From the NCBI RefSeq assembly GCF_010727475.1, contig NZ_AP022567.1, forward strand, positions 7,750,001-7,814,000: a stretch of DNA of 64,000 bases, read 5' to 3'. This document shows, in pieces, positions 7,197 through 14,911 of this stretch. This DNA is from Mycolicibacterium mageritense (GTDB lineage Bacteria > Actinomycetota > Actinomycetes > Mycobacteriales > Mycobacteriaceae). Below the pieces are notes generated by a model, which made no database searches, was not told where the DNA came from, and saw only the letters and a list, made by a program, of their open reading frames with translations. Positions within the stretch are counted from its first letter, which is position 1, and each line of letters opens with the position of its first letter. The position numbers and the translations under genes are program-made.

Positions 7197-9230
7197 GTGC
7201 GGATGGTTCTGCAACACCCAGAGACCTCGGACGGCGCATCGGCAGCCGTCGACGGGGACTTCACCCAGGACGCAGAGGGCCCGTCGACCATGACCGCGCC
7301 CGTGCCCTACACGCCATCGAGCCTGTTGCGAAACCCGTTCCCGCCGATCGCCGACTACGCATTCCTGTCGGACTGCGAGAACACCTGCCTGATCTCGTCG
7401 GCCGGGTCGGTCGAGTGGATGTGCGTGCCGCGGCCGGACTCCCCGAGCGTGTTCGGCGCGATCCTGGACCGCAGCGCGGGCCACTTCCGGCTCGGCCCGT
7501 ACGGCGTGACGGTGCCGTCGGCACGGCGATACCTGCCGGGCAGCCTCATCCTGGAGACCACCTGGCAGACCCACACCGGGTGGGTCATCGTCCGCGACGC
7601 CCTGGTGATGGGCCCGTGGCACGACGTGGAGACGCGGTCGCGCACCCACCGCCGCACCCCGATGGACTGGGACGCCGAGCACATCCTGCTGCGCACCGTG
7701 AAATGCGTCAGCGGAACCGTCGAGATGGTGATGAACTGTGAACCGGCATTCGACTATCACCGCAACAGCGCCACCTGGGAGTACTCGGGCCCGGCCTACG
7801 GTGAGGCCATCGCGCGGGCCGGCCGTAATCCGGACTCGCATCCCACGCTGCGGCTCACCACCAATCTGCGCATCGGCCTGGAGGGCCGCGAAGCCAGGGC
7901 CCGTACCCGGCTCAAAGAGGGTGACAACGTCTTCGTGGCACTGAGTTGGTCGAAGCATCCCGCGCCGCAGACCTACGAGGAAGCCGCGGACAAGATGTGG
8001 AAGACCAGCGAGTCGTGGCGGCAGTGGATCAACATCGGCGATTTCCCGGACCACCCGTGGCGGTCGTATCTGCAGCGCAGCGCGTTGACGCTGAAAGGTC
8101 TGGTGTACTCCCCCACCGGAGCCCTGTTGGCCGCGCCCACCACGTCGCTGCCGGAAACGCCTCAGGGAGAACGCAACTGGGATTACCGCTACTCGTGGAT
8201 CCGGGACTCGACGTTCGCGTTGTGGGGCCTGTACACCCTCGGTCTGGACCGCGAGGCCGACGACTTCTTCTCGTTCATCGCCGACGTGTCGGGCGCCAAC
8301 AACGGTGAGCGCCACCCGTTGCAGGTGATGTACGGCGTAGGCGGGGAACGCAGCCTGGTCGAGGAGGAGCTGCATCACCTCGCGGGCTACGACAACGCCC
8401 GCCCGGTCCGGATCGGCAACGGCGCGTACAACCAGAGCCAGCACGACATCTGGGGCACGATGCTGGATTCGGTGTACCTGCACGCGAAGTCCCGCGAACA
8501 GATCCCGGAAGCGCTGTGGCCTGTGCTGAAGAACCAGGTCGAAGAGGCGATCCGGCATTGGCGCGAACCGGACCGCGGCATCTGGGAGGTGCGCGGCGAA
8601 CCGCAGCACTTCACGTCGAGCAAGATCATGTGCTGGGTCGCCCTGGACCGGGGCGCCAAGCTCGCCGAGCTGCAGGGTGAGAAGAGCTACGCCCAGCAGT
8701 GGCGTGCGATGGCCGAGGAGATCAAGGCCGACGTGCTGGCCCACGGGGTCGACAAGCGCGGCGTCCTGACCCAGACCTACGGCAGTGATGCGCTGGACGC
8801 GTCTCTGCTGCTGGCGGTGTTGACGCGGTTCCTGCCGCCCGACGATCCGCGGATCCGGGCCACGGTGCTGGCGATCGCCGACGAGCTCACCGAAGAGGGC
8901 CTCGTGCTGCGCTACCGGGTCGAGGAGACCGACGACGGGCTGTCCGGCGAAGAGGGCACGTTCACGATCTGTTCGTTCTGGCTCGTCTCGGCGCTCGTGG
9001 AGATCGGCGAGGTGAGCCGGGCCAAGCACCTCTGTGAGCGCTTGCTGTCGTTCGCCAGCCCGCTGCACCTGTACGCCGAGGAGATCGAGCCGCGTACCGG
9101 CAGGCACCTGGGCAACTTCCCGCAGGCGTTCACGCACCTGGCGTTGATCAACGCCGTCGTACACGTCATCCGGGCCGAGGAGGAAGCCGACAGCTCGGGC
9201 GTGTTCGTGCCCGCCAACGCGCCGATGTAG
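7197..9230 (+). CDS. Trehalase (glycoside hydrolase family 15)
   Basis: 677 aa from GTG 7197; ATG 7290 (646 aa) is an alternative start with a weak GAGG upstream. I kept the longer form because codons 7197-7290 show strong third-position GC. The N-terminal beta-sandwich domain is followed by the alpha/alpha-barrel with the GH15 signature GERNWDYRYSWIRDSTFALWG. Mycobacterial orthologues at this locus (Rv2402 and its M. smegmatis counterpart) were shown to be the cell's trehalase, splitting trehalose to two glucoses. Cys content is normal, unlike the next genes. It ends 9 nt from the convergent thioester-like gene. Confidence 0.9.
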   Translation: MRMVLQHPETSDGASAAVDGDFTQDAEGPSTMTAPVPYTPSSLLRNPFPPIADYAFLSDCENTCLISSAGSVEWMCVPRPDSPSVFGAILDRSAGHFRLGPYGVTVPSARRYLPGSLILETTWQTHTGWVIVRDALVMGPWHDVETRSRTHRRTPMDWDAEHILLRTVKCVSGTVEMVMNCEPAFDYHRNSATWEYSGPAYGEAIARAGRNPDSHPTLRLTTNLRIGLEGREARARTRLKEGDNVFVALSWSKHPAPQTYEEAADKMWKTSESWRQWINIGDFPDHPWRSYLQRSALTLKGLVYSPTGALLAAPTTSLPETPQGERNWDYRYSWIRDSTFALWGLYTLGLDREADDFFSFIADVSGANNGERHPLQVMYGVGGERSLVEEELHHLAGYDNARPVRIGNGAYNQSQHDIWGTMLDSVYLHAKSREQIPEALWPVLKNQVEEAIRHWREPDRGIWEVRGEPQHFTSSKIMCWVALDRGAKLAELQGEKSYAQQWRAMAEEIKADVLAHGVDKRGVLTQTYGSDALDASLLLAVLTRFLPPDDPRIRATVLAIADELTEEGLVLRYRVEETDDGLSGEEGTFTICSFWLVSALVEIGEVSRAKHLCERLLSFASPLHLYAEEIEPRTGRHLGNFPQAFTHLALINAVVHVIRAEEEADSSGVFVPANAPM

Positions 9231-9239
9231 GCCCGGCCC

Positions 9240-10511
9240 TCAGGCGTAACGCGCGGCGCTGTCGTCCGCCCAGGCGATGTCGAACTCGACGACGCGCGGC
9301 GCCGGGACGGCCAGCACCACCGGGGTGAGCCGGCTGTTGGATTCGTCGTGTGCGACGCCGGTGACGGCCCGTCCGCCGAATCCCTCGGGGTCGGCCGGGA
9401 TGCTGACCGTCAGCACCACTTCCGACACGCCGCGTCGTGGTCGCAGGTAGAACTCCGTTCCAGGAGCGAGTGGTCCGTCGAGTTCGGTACCGGCATGGTC
9501 CACGATGTCGGCGTCGGACACCGTAGCCGCCGCGCGGTCGGTGGCCCGCAACCGCAACGGCCCCACCAGTCCTGCTGCGGCGGTGGCACCTTCGGCCACA
9601 AGCGCCGGTTCGACCGTGCGCAGGCGGGCTATTTCCGCGCCGGCCACCAGGTAGTTGTACAGATGCACGACACGGTCGGGGTTGGGGTACACGCCGGAAC
9701 CGTTGAGCCGGAACCGAACATCGTTCACCCAGACCCGCGTGTGGCGGTCGTTGACGACGGAAAGCCGGTAGTAGCGGTACCCGCGCGCGTTACGCCCGGA
9801 TCGGGTGGATGACACCGTCGAGCCGACGCCAAGGGTCCGCGAATGGGTGCCCGCTCCGACGTTGAGCCCCGACGCCGCGACGTCCTCCCACCGCACTCCG
9901 TCCGACGACTTCTGCAGCGTCAGCGACACCACCCCGTCGGACTCCAATTCGACCGTGTAGCCCCCTAATTGGGGTTCGCCCTCGAACTCGAAGGTGACCC
10001 CGTCGCGATGCGGCCACGCGGCGACCGGAACGTTGCGGGGCCGGTTGTCCAGTGCCAGCCCGTTGGTGAAGAACCAGATCGCGGCCTGCGTCGCCGCAAT
10101 CGCCTCGTGCTCGGCCACATTCGCCACACCGAGCGGGTACCCCGCGGCGCGTACGCGACGGCTGAGTTCGGCGGTGCCGAGTGTGGGAAACGAGTTGCGG
10201 ACAATCCAGTCCACCTCGGCCTCGTAGGCCCGAGCCCGGAGATTGGGCACAGCCGAGAAGGTCGCGGTGCGGTAGCGCGACGGCCGGGTCGGTGCGAGCC
10301 CGGTGAAGTCCAGCGAATACGCCTCGACGTTGGGGTTCAGCCGGATGAGATCGGTGCGTGCCGACGATCCGTCGGTGAACACCACGGTGTCGACGGTGTG
10401 TGAGTACGTGCCGCCGCGGTAGCGCGTCATCGCCGGGGAACCGGTGCGCTGAGGACGCACGCGGGTCTGGACGGAGACCGCGTCGACGATCGGGAAAGAC
10501 AGAACAGACAT
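9240..10511 (-). CDS. Thioester-domain (TQXA-like) protein lacking the thioester cysteine
   Basis: 423 aa. The first ~170 residues look like a TQXA/thioester domain: a TYSHTVDTVVFTDG strand and a TQAAIWFFTNG Gln motif. In true thioester domains a Cys in a YC-x-D motif bonds that Gln; here the matching place reads AYSLDF, and the whole protein has no Cys. Residues about 190-280 look like a discoidin-like beta domain; the rest is beta-rich. No signal peptide or sorting signal is visible, so it may be cytoplasmic. ATG 10430 is another possible start and would leave a protein with no sulfur residue except the initiator. A polycysteine leader ORF precedes it. Function unknown. Confidence 0.7.
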   Translation of the reverse strand: MSVLSFPIVDAVSVQTRVRPQRTGSPAMTRYRGGTYSHTVDTVVFTDGSSARTDLIRLNPNVEAYSLDFTGLAPTRPSRYRTATFSAVPNLRARAYEAEVDWIVRNSFPTLGTAELSRRVRAAGYPLGVANVAEHEAIAATQAAIWFFTNGLALDNRPRNVPVAAWPHRDGVTFEFEGEPQLGGYTVELESDGVVSLTLQKSSDGVRWEDVAASGLNVGAGTHSRTLGVGSTVSSTRSGRNARGYRYYRLSVVNDRHTRVWVNDVRFRLNGSGVYPNPDRVVHLYNYLVAGAEIARLRTVEPALVAEGATAAAGLVGPLRLRATDRAAATVSDADIVDHAGTELDGPLAPGTEFYLRPRRGVSEVVLTVSIPADPEGFGGRAVTGVAHDESNSRLTPVVLAVPAPRVVEFDIAWADDSAARYA

Positions 10512-10602
10512 CGAGGGTTGACTTTCTTCACGGCTGGAATGCGTGCGTCAACACACCGCGGAGAAGCGGGCGGACAACGCAAGGAGGGGCCTGGCGAGAA
10601 AA

Positions 10603-10668
10603 TCAACAACAACAACGCACGTCGAAGCAGCGCGCGATACCAAAGCGCAGCGACTCGACGTGTTGCAT
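10603..10668 (-). CDS. Leaderless polycysteine leader peptide upstream of the thioester-like gene
   Basis: 21-codon ORF, ATG 10668 to TGA 10603-10605. The peptide ends ARCFDVRCCC: three consecutive Cys codons (TGT TGT TGT) directly before the stop and four Cys in the last eight residues. A TATGGT -10 element lies 7 nt upstream of the ATG, the same layout as the leader ORF before subI. This strongly resembles the mycobacterial cysteine-responsive attenuators. It would couple the 9240-10511 gene to cysteine supply. Confidence 0.8.
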   Translation of the reverse strand: MQHVESLRFGIARCFDVRCCC

Positions 10669-10675
10669 GGGCACC

Positions 10676-10681
10676 ACCATA
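10676..10681 (-). promoter_or_regulatory. -10 element of the polycysteine leader transcript
   Basis: TATGGT on the minus strand, 7 nt before ATG 10668, predicting transcription from the A of the start codon. Confidence 0.65.
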
Positions 10682-10821
10682 CGGCACGGACGCGGTTATG
10701 CCCAGTTCACAGCGGGGTGAAAGGTTTGAATCGGTTTGCGCGCTAACCCTGTACCGACCGGCGATTGGCCGTATCGTGGCCGCCGCACCGCACATCTCAC
10801 CCGTCCGTCGGAGGTAGCACC

Positions 10822-11745
10822 ATGACGTCTGCCCAGAACGAATCGCAGGCCCTCGGCGACCTTGCCGCCCGGCAGCTAGCCAACGCCACGAAAACCGTTC
10901 CTCAGCTCTCCACCATCACCCCGCGGTTTTTGCTGCACCTGTTGTCCTGGGTTCCCGTCGAGGCGGGCATCTACCGGGTGAACCGCGTGATCAACCCGGA
11001 TCGGGTGGCCATCCACTCCGAGGAGGGCACCGGCACCGAAGAGCCGCTGCCCGAAACCTACGTCGACTACGAGACCAGCCCGCGCGAGTACACGCTGCGC
11101 GCCATCTCGACGCTGCTCGACGTGCACACCCGGGTGTCCGACCTGTACTCCAGCCCGCACGACCAGGTGGCCCAGCAGCTGCGGCTGACCATCGAGACGA
11201 TCAAGGAACGCCAGGAGTACGAGCTGGTCAACAACCCGGAGTACGGCCTGCTCTCGCAGGTGACCCCGGAGCAGACGATCCAGACGCTTGCCGGTGCCCC
11301 GACTCCCGACGATCTCGACGCGCTGATCACCAAGGTGTGGAAGACACCCGCGTTCTTCCTGACCAACCCGCTGGGCGTGGCCGCGTTCGGCCGCGAGGCC
11401 ACCTACCGGGGCGTGCCGCCGCCAGTGGTCAGCCTGTTCGGTGCGCAGTTCATCACGTGGCGCGGCATCCCGATCGTGCCGTCGGACAAGGTTCCGGTGA
11501 CCGACGGCAAGACCAAGTTCATCCTGGTGCGCACCGGCGAGGAGCGCCAGGGTGTGGTCGGTCTGTTCCAGCCGGGGCTCGTCGGTGAGCAGGCGCCGGG
11601 CCTGTCGGTGAGGTTCACCGGCATCAACCGGTCGGCCATCGCGTCGTACCTGGTGACGCTCTACTCGTCGCTGGCGGTGCTCACCGACGATGCGCTCGCC
11701 GTGCTCGACGACGTCGCAGTGGACCAGTTCCATGAGTACAAGTGA
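10822..11745 (+). CDS. Family 2A encapsulin shell protein
   Basis: 307 aa, the length I recall for M. leprae major membrane protein I, its likely orthologue. ATG 10822 follows a clear GGAGG (about 8 nt). The sequence shows the HK97-type shell features of family 2A encapsulins: helical N-terminal arm, ERQEYELVNNPEYGLL E-loop/P-domain region and the conserved TPAFFLTNP segment. The protein contains no Cys and only the initiator Met. The next gene, overlapping by 14 nt, is a cysteine desulfurase with a long disordered N-terminus, the known cargo type of this family (SrpI in cyanobacteria). It should build a protein nanocompartment holding the desulfurase. Confidence 0.92.
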   Translation: MTSAQNESQALGDLAARQLANATKTVPQLSTITPRFLLHLLSWVPVEAGIYRVNRVINPDRVAIHSEEGTGTEEPLPETYVDYETSPREYTLRAISTLLDVHTRVSDLYSSPHDQVAQQLRLTIETIKERQEYELVNNPEYGLLSQVTPEQTIQTLAGAPTPDDLDALITKVWKTPAFFLTNPLGVAAFGREATYRGVPPPVVSLFGAQFITWRGIPIVPSDKVPVTDGKTKFILVRTGEERQGVVGLFQPGLVGEQAPGLSVRFTGINRSAIASYLVTLYSSLAVLTDDALAVLDDVAVDQFHEYK

Positions 11746-13546
11746 GTACAGATCGATAGATGGCGAGGGCGACCTGCCCATCAGCGCGGCCGAACTGGCC
11801 GCGCTGGCAACGCAGCTGTTCGCCACCAGCATCCGGCCGGGCCCGGACAGCCCGCCGTCGGCCACCCCGGTCGCGCCGCGGGCCAGCGTGCCGGACGTCA
11901 CGACGGCGACCTCGGCAGGTGCCGCCGCAGCCGGTGCCGGGCATCCGGGTGTCCCGGCCGAGTTCGCCCCGGTGCCGGATGTCTACGTCCCGGCGCCGAC
12001 GTCACCCGAGCCGGAACTCCCACCCGGTGTGGTTCCGCCTGCGCCGCGCGGTAACGCAGCGAGCCCCATCGCGCCGATCGGGGGTTTGGCGGCGTTCGCG
12101 GTGCCGACGACCGGGATCGTGCCGACCGTGCCTGGTGTGCTGGCCGGTTCTGCGCCGGTGGCTCCCCCGGCACCACGCGGGTCTGCCCCGGTCTGGCCGG
12201 GAACGGTGCCGGACGTGCCGGACCTCGGATGGGCAGGCACGCCGGCACCGTCCGATGATGCCGCGGGCTACTACTTCCTGAAACCTGCACCTGCTGAGCC
12301 GGTTCCGGTCGTTCCCGACGATCACGCGATCTTCGACGTCAACGCGATCCGCGCCGACTTCCCGATCCTGCGGGAGACTGTCAACGGCAAGCCGCTGATC
12401 TGGTTCGACAACGCGGCCACCACACAGAAGCCGCAGTCGGTGATCGACCGGCTCGCGTACTTCTACGCCCACGAGAACTCCAACATCCACCGCGCCGCAC
12501 ACGAACTGGCGGCGCGGGCCACGGACGCCTACGAGGATGCCCGGGAAGCGGTGCGCCGGTTCATCGGCGCGGCCAAGAGCGAGGAGATCATCTTCGTCCG
12601 GGGGACCACCGAGGCCATCAACCTGGTGGCCTACGCGTGGGGTGGCAAGCACCTGGGCCCGGGTGACGAGATCGTCATCACGCATCTCGAGCATCACGCG
12701 AACATCGTTCCGTGGCAGCTGATCTCGCAACAGACCGGTGCGGTCCTCAAGGTCGCGCCGGTCGACGACGCGGGTAACCTGCTGCTGAGCGAGTTCGAGG
12801 ATCTGCTCGGTCCCCGGACGAAACTCGTTGCCGCCACCCAGGTCTCGAATGCACTGGGCACGGTGACGCCGGTCAAGACGATCGTCGAGCTGGGGCACCG
12901 GTACGGCGCACGGGTGCTGATCGACGGCGCCCAGTCCATTCCCCACATCCCGATCGACGTCGCGGAGACCGGTGCGGACTTCTTCGTGTTCTCCGGACAC
13001 AAGATCTACGGGCCCACCGGCATCGGTGCGCTGTACGGGCGCGAGGATGCGCTGGCCGAGACCCCACCGTGGCAGGGCGGCGGCAACATGATCGCCGACG
13101 TGACGTTGGAGCGCTCGCTGTATCAGGGTCCGCCCAACAAGTTCGAGGCCGGAACGGGCAACATCGCCGATGCGGTGGGGCTCGGCGAGGCCCTGCGTTA
13201 CGTGGAACGCGTCGGGATAGAACGCATCGCGGCGTACGAGCACGCGCTGCTCGAATACGCCACCCCGCGGCTGGCCGCCATTCCAGGTGTGCGGCTGGTG
13301 GGCACCGCGCAGGAGAAGGCCAGCGTGTTGTCGTTCGTGCTGGCCGGCCACGAGCCGCTCGAGGTCGGTAAGGCGCTCAACGCAGAAGGCATCGCGGTGC
13401 GCGCCGGACATCACTGCGCACAACCGATCCTGCGGCGGCTCGGCCTGGAGGCGACGGTGCGCCCGTCGTTCGCGTTCTACAACACGTTCGACGAGATCGA
13501 CGTGTTCCTCGACGCGGTCCGCCGCATCGCCGAGGGCTCGCCCTGA
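11732..13546 (+). CDS. SufS-type cysteine desulfurase, encapsulin cargo
   Basis: 604 aa; ATG 11732 overlaps the encapsulin end. Residues 1 to about 205 are low-complexity Pro/Ala/Val with two similar PPAPRG(N/S)A blocks, the cargo-loading type of extension. The catalytic part begins near FDVNAIRADFPIL: PLP lysine K424 in FSGHKIYGPTG and active cysteine C562 in RAGHHCAQPI, a group II (SufS) motif. It removes sulfur from cysteine as an enzyme persulfide and leaves alanine. C562 is the only Cys, and one internal Met is visible. Housing it in a shell could buffer cysteine-derived sulfur (inference). Confidence 0.93.
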   Translation: MSTSEYRSIDGEGDLPISAAELAALATQLFATSIRPGPDSPPSATPVAPRASVPDVTTATSAGAAAAGAGHPGVPAEFAPVPDVYVPAPTSPEPELPPGVVPPAPRGNAASPIAPIGGLAAFAVPTTGIVPTVPGVLAGSAPVAPPAPRGSAPVWPGTVPDVPDLGWAGTPAPSDDAAGYYFLKPAPAEPVPVVPDDHAIFDVNAIRADFPILRETVNGKPLIWFDNAATTQKPQSVIDRLAYFYAHENSNIHRAAHELAARATDAYEDAREAVRRFIGAAKSEEIIFVRGTTEAINLVAYAWGGKHLGPGDEIVITHLEHHANIVPWQLISQQTGAVLKVAPVDDAGNLLLSEFEDLLGPRTKLVAATQVSNALGTVTPVKTIVELGHRYGARVLIDGAQSIPHIPIDVAETGADFFVFSGHKIYGPTGIGALYGREDALAETPPWQGGGNMIADVTLERSLYQGPPNKFEAGTGNIADAVGLGEALRYVERVGIERIAAYEHALLEYATPRLAAIPGVRLVGTAQEKASVLSFVLAGHEPLEVGKALNAEGIAVRAGHHCAQPILRRLGLEATVRPSFAFYNTFDEIDVFLDAVRRIAEGSP

Positions 13547-13568
13547 CACTGCCGGCTCGGCAGCATCG

Positions 13569-14561
13569 TCAGTACGTGCGTGGCGCGCCGCTCGGCGCGA
13601 TGCCGTGATGCAGCTCGGCGACGTCGGGGTGTGCGCGCGTGCGCGACTTCCACGCGTTCTCGCCGTAGGTGTTGAAAATCGGGTTCGCCGGGTCGGTCTC
13701 GACACCGCGCGACAGCGCCGCCAGCTCTGGCGGCAGGGAGATGACCGGCACGAGCGCGTCGAGCGCCGGATTGAGGAAGTACGGGATCGAGACGCGGTCA
13801 CGCCCCGGCGGCGGCGCCAGCACCCGGTGCCGCGTCGCGCGCAGGTAGCCACCCGTGGCGACCTCGAGCAACTCCCCGATGTTGACGATCAACGCGCCGT
13901 CGAGCGGCGGCACGTCGACCCACCGCCCCGGTTCCGCCTCCACCTGAAGGCCTTCCGATCCCGGCTCCACCAAGAGCAGCGTCAGTACGCCGGAGTCCTT
14001 GTGGGCGCCGACACCCTGTGACGTGTCACCGGTGCCCGGGTAGCGCACGACCTTGATGAGTGTGGCGGGCAGGTCGGCGAACGCGGCGTCGAACGTGTCC
14101 TCCGCCGCCCCGAGCGACACCGCCCACTGCCGTAGCAGCCGCAGGCCCACGGCCGAGAGCGTGCGATCCCAATCCTCGAACGCCGCACGGAATCCCGCGG
14201 GCTGCGCGGGCCACAGGTTCGGACCCTGCAGTCGCCAGTAGCCCCCGGCGTCTGGCAGCACCTGCCGTTCGGGCCCGATGTCGATCTGCTCGCGCCAGTC
14301 GACCTCGCCGTTGGTGAGCTCGCCCCCGATACGCGAGTAGCCGCGGAACTGCGGGCTCCGCAACTGGCTGATCTCGTTCTTGGCGGCGACCGGCAGCGCG
14401 AAGAACTCTCGCGCCAAACGCAGTACCCGGTCGGCCTTCTCGGACTCGACGCCGTGCCCGGTCAGATAGAAGAACCCGATGTCGTGGGCGGCCTCGCGCA
14501 GGCGCGCCCGGAACCGCTCGGAAGCCGCATCCGCATCACGGAGATCGAGAACCGGAAGCAT
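13569..14561 (-). CDS. 2-oxoglutarate/Fe(II)-dependent oxygenase (isopenicillin-N-synthase-like)
   Basis: 330 aa from ATG 14561. N-terminal DIOX_N domain (PVLDLRDAD...GFFYLTGHGV) and C-terminal 2OG-Fe(II) domain with iron ligands H and D in GAHKDSGVLTLL, the distal His in TRHRVL, and the 2OG arginine in RDRVSIPYF. The family hydroxylates or desaturates small molecules; the substrate is unknown. Only the initiator Met and no Cys are present. The gene is convergent with the desulfurase, so a sulfur-related substrate is possible but unproven. Confidence 0.85.
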   Translation of the reverse strand: MLPVLDLRDADAASERFRARLREAAHDIGFFYLTGHGVESEKADRVLRLAREFFALPVAAKNEISQLRSPQFRGYSRIGGELTNGEVDWREQIDIGPERQVLPDAGGYWRLQGPNLWPAQPAGFRAAFEDWDRTLSAVGLRLLRQWAVSLGAAEDTFDAAFADLPATLIKVVRYPGTGDTSQGVGAHKDSGVLTLLLVEPGSEGLQVEAEPGRWVDVPPLDGALIVNIGELLEVATGGYLRATRHRVLAPPPGRDRVSIPYFLNPALDALVPVISLPPELAALSRGVETDPANPIFNTYGENAWKSRTRAHPDVAELHHGIAPSGAPRTY

Positions 14562-14659
14562 GCGTCCGAGGCTACCGACGCGTCGTCGCGGCAAACAACC
14601 GTCGAATCAGCGTGCGCCGATCTCTGGGCATCCGCGGTGTCCGAGCACATCATCGAGGC

Positions 14660-14911
14660 ATGGCACACCTGGCACCACTGACCGACGACAGATCACGCAA
14701 GACGATCGACACAGCCATCGGCGTGCTGGTCGGCTTGCGTGGCTGCACCCCGGAGCAGGCGTTCACCGAACTCGTGCGGGTTGTACACCAGACCGGCATC
14801 GGAATCGGGAGTATTTCCTCAGGGCTGGTGGCGATGGCCAGCGGGTCGTCGTCGGCCGACGACGCCGAGGTGTTCACGGCGTGGGGCGGCCTCATCGCCG
14901 AATCGCGTTGA
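14660..14911 (+). CDS. ANTAR-domain protein (putative RNA-binding antiterminator)
   Basis: 83 aa from ATG 14660. Essentially one ANTAR domain: IDTAIGVLVGLRGCTPEQAFTEL followed by a third helix (IGSISSGLVAM). Full-size ANTAR proteins carry a sensor domain (GAF, PAS or receiver); here none is present, so a partner must supply the signal. ANTAR domains bind paired hairpins in leader RNA and prevent termination. It overlaps the next start codon by 4 nt, so it may control or accompany the acetyltransferase and the ABC genes downstream (inference). Confidence 0.8.
   Translation: MAHLAPLTDDRSRKTIDTAIGVLVGLRGCTPEQAFTELVRVVHQTGIGIGSISSGLVAMASGSSSADDAEVFTAWGGLIAESR

Larger units (their letters stand above)
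10512..10821. other. Divergent regulatory region thioester-like gene / encapsulin
   Basis: 310 nt. The minus strand holds a -10, a leaderless polycysteine ORF and about 90 nt of leader before the thioester-like gene. The plus strand holds a possible -10 (TATCGT, 10772-10777) and a strong GGAGG before the encapsulin ATG. Confidence 0.7.

Noticed and set aside
7182..9164. 660-codon minus-strand ORF opposite the trehalase
   Set aside because: Composition is that of an antisense shadow in GC-rich DNA; the plus strand has clear GH15 motifs.
12002..13852. 616-codon minus-strand ORF opposite the desulfurase
   Set aside because: No recognisable family and it covers two well-supported genes in other frames.
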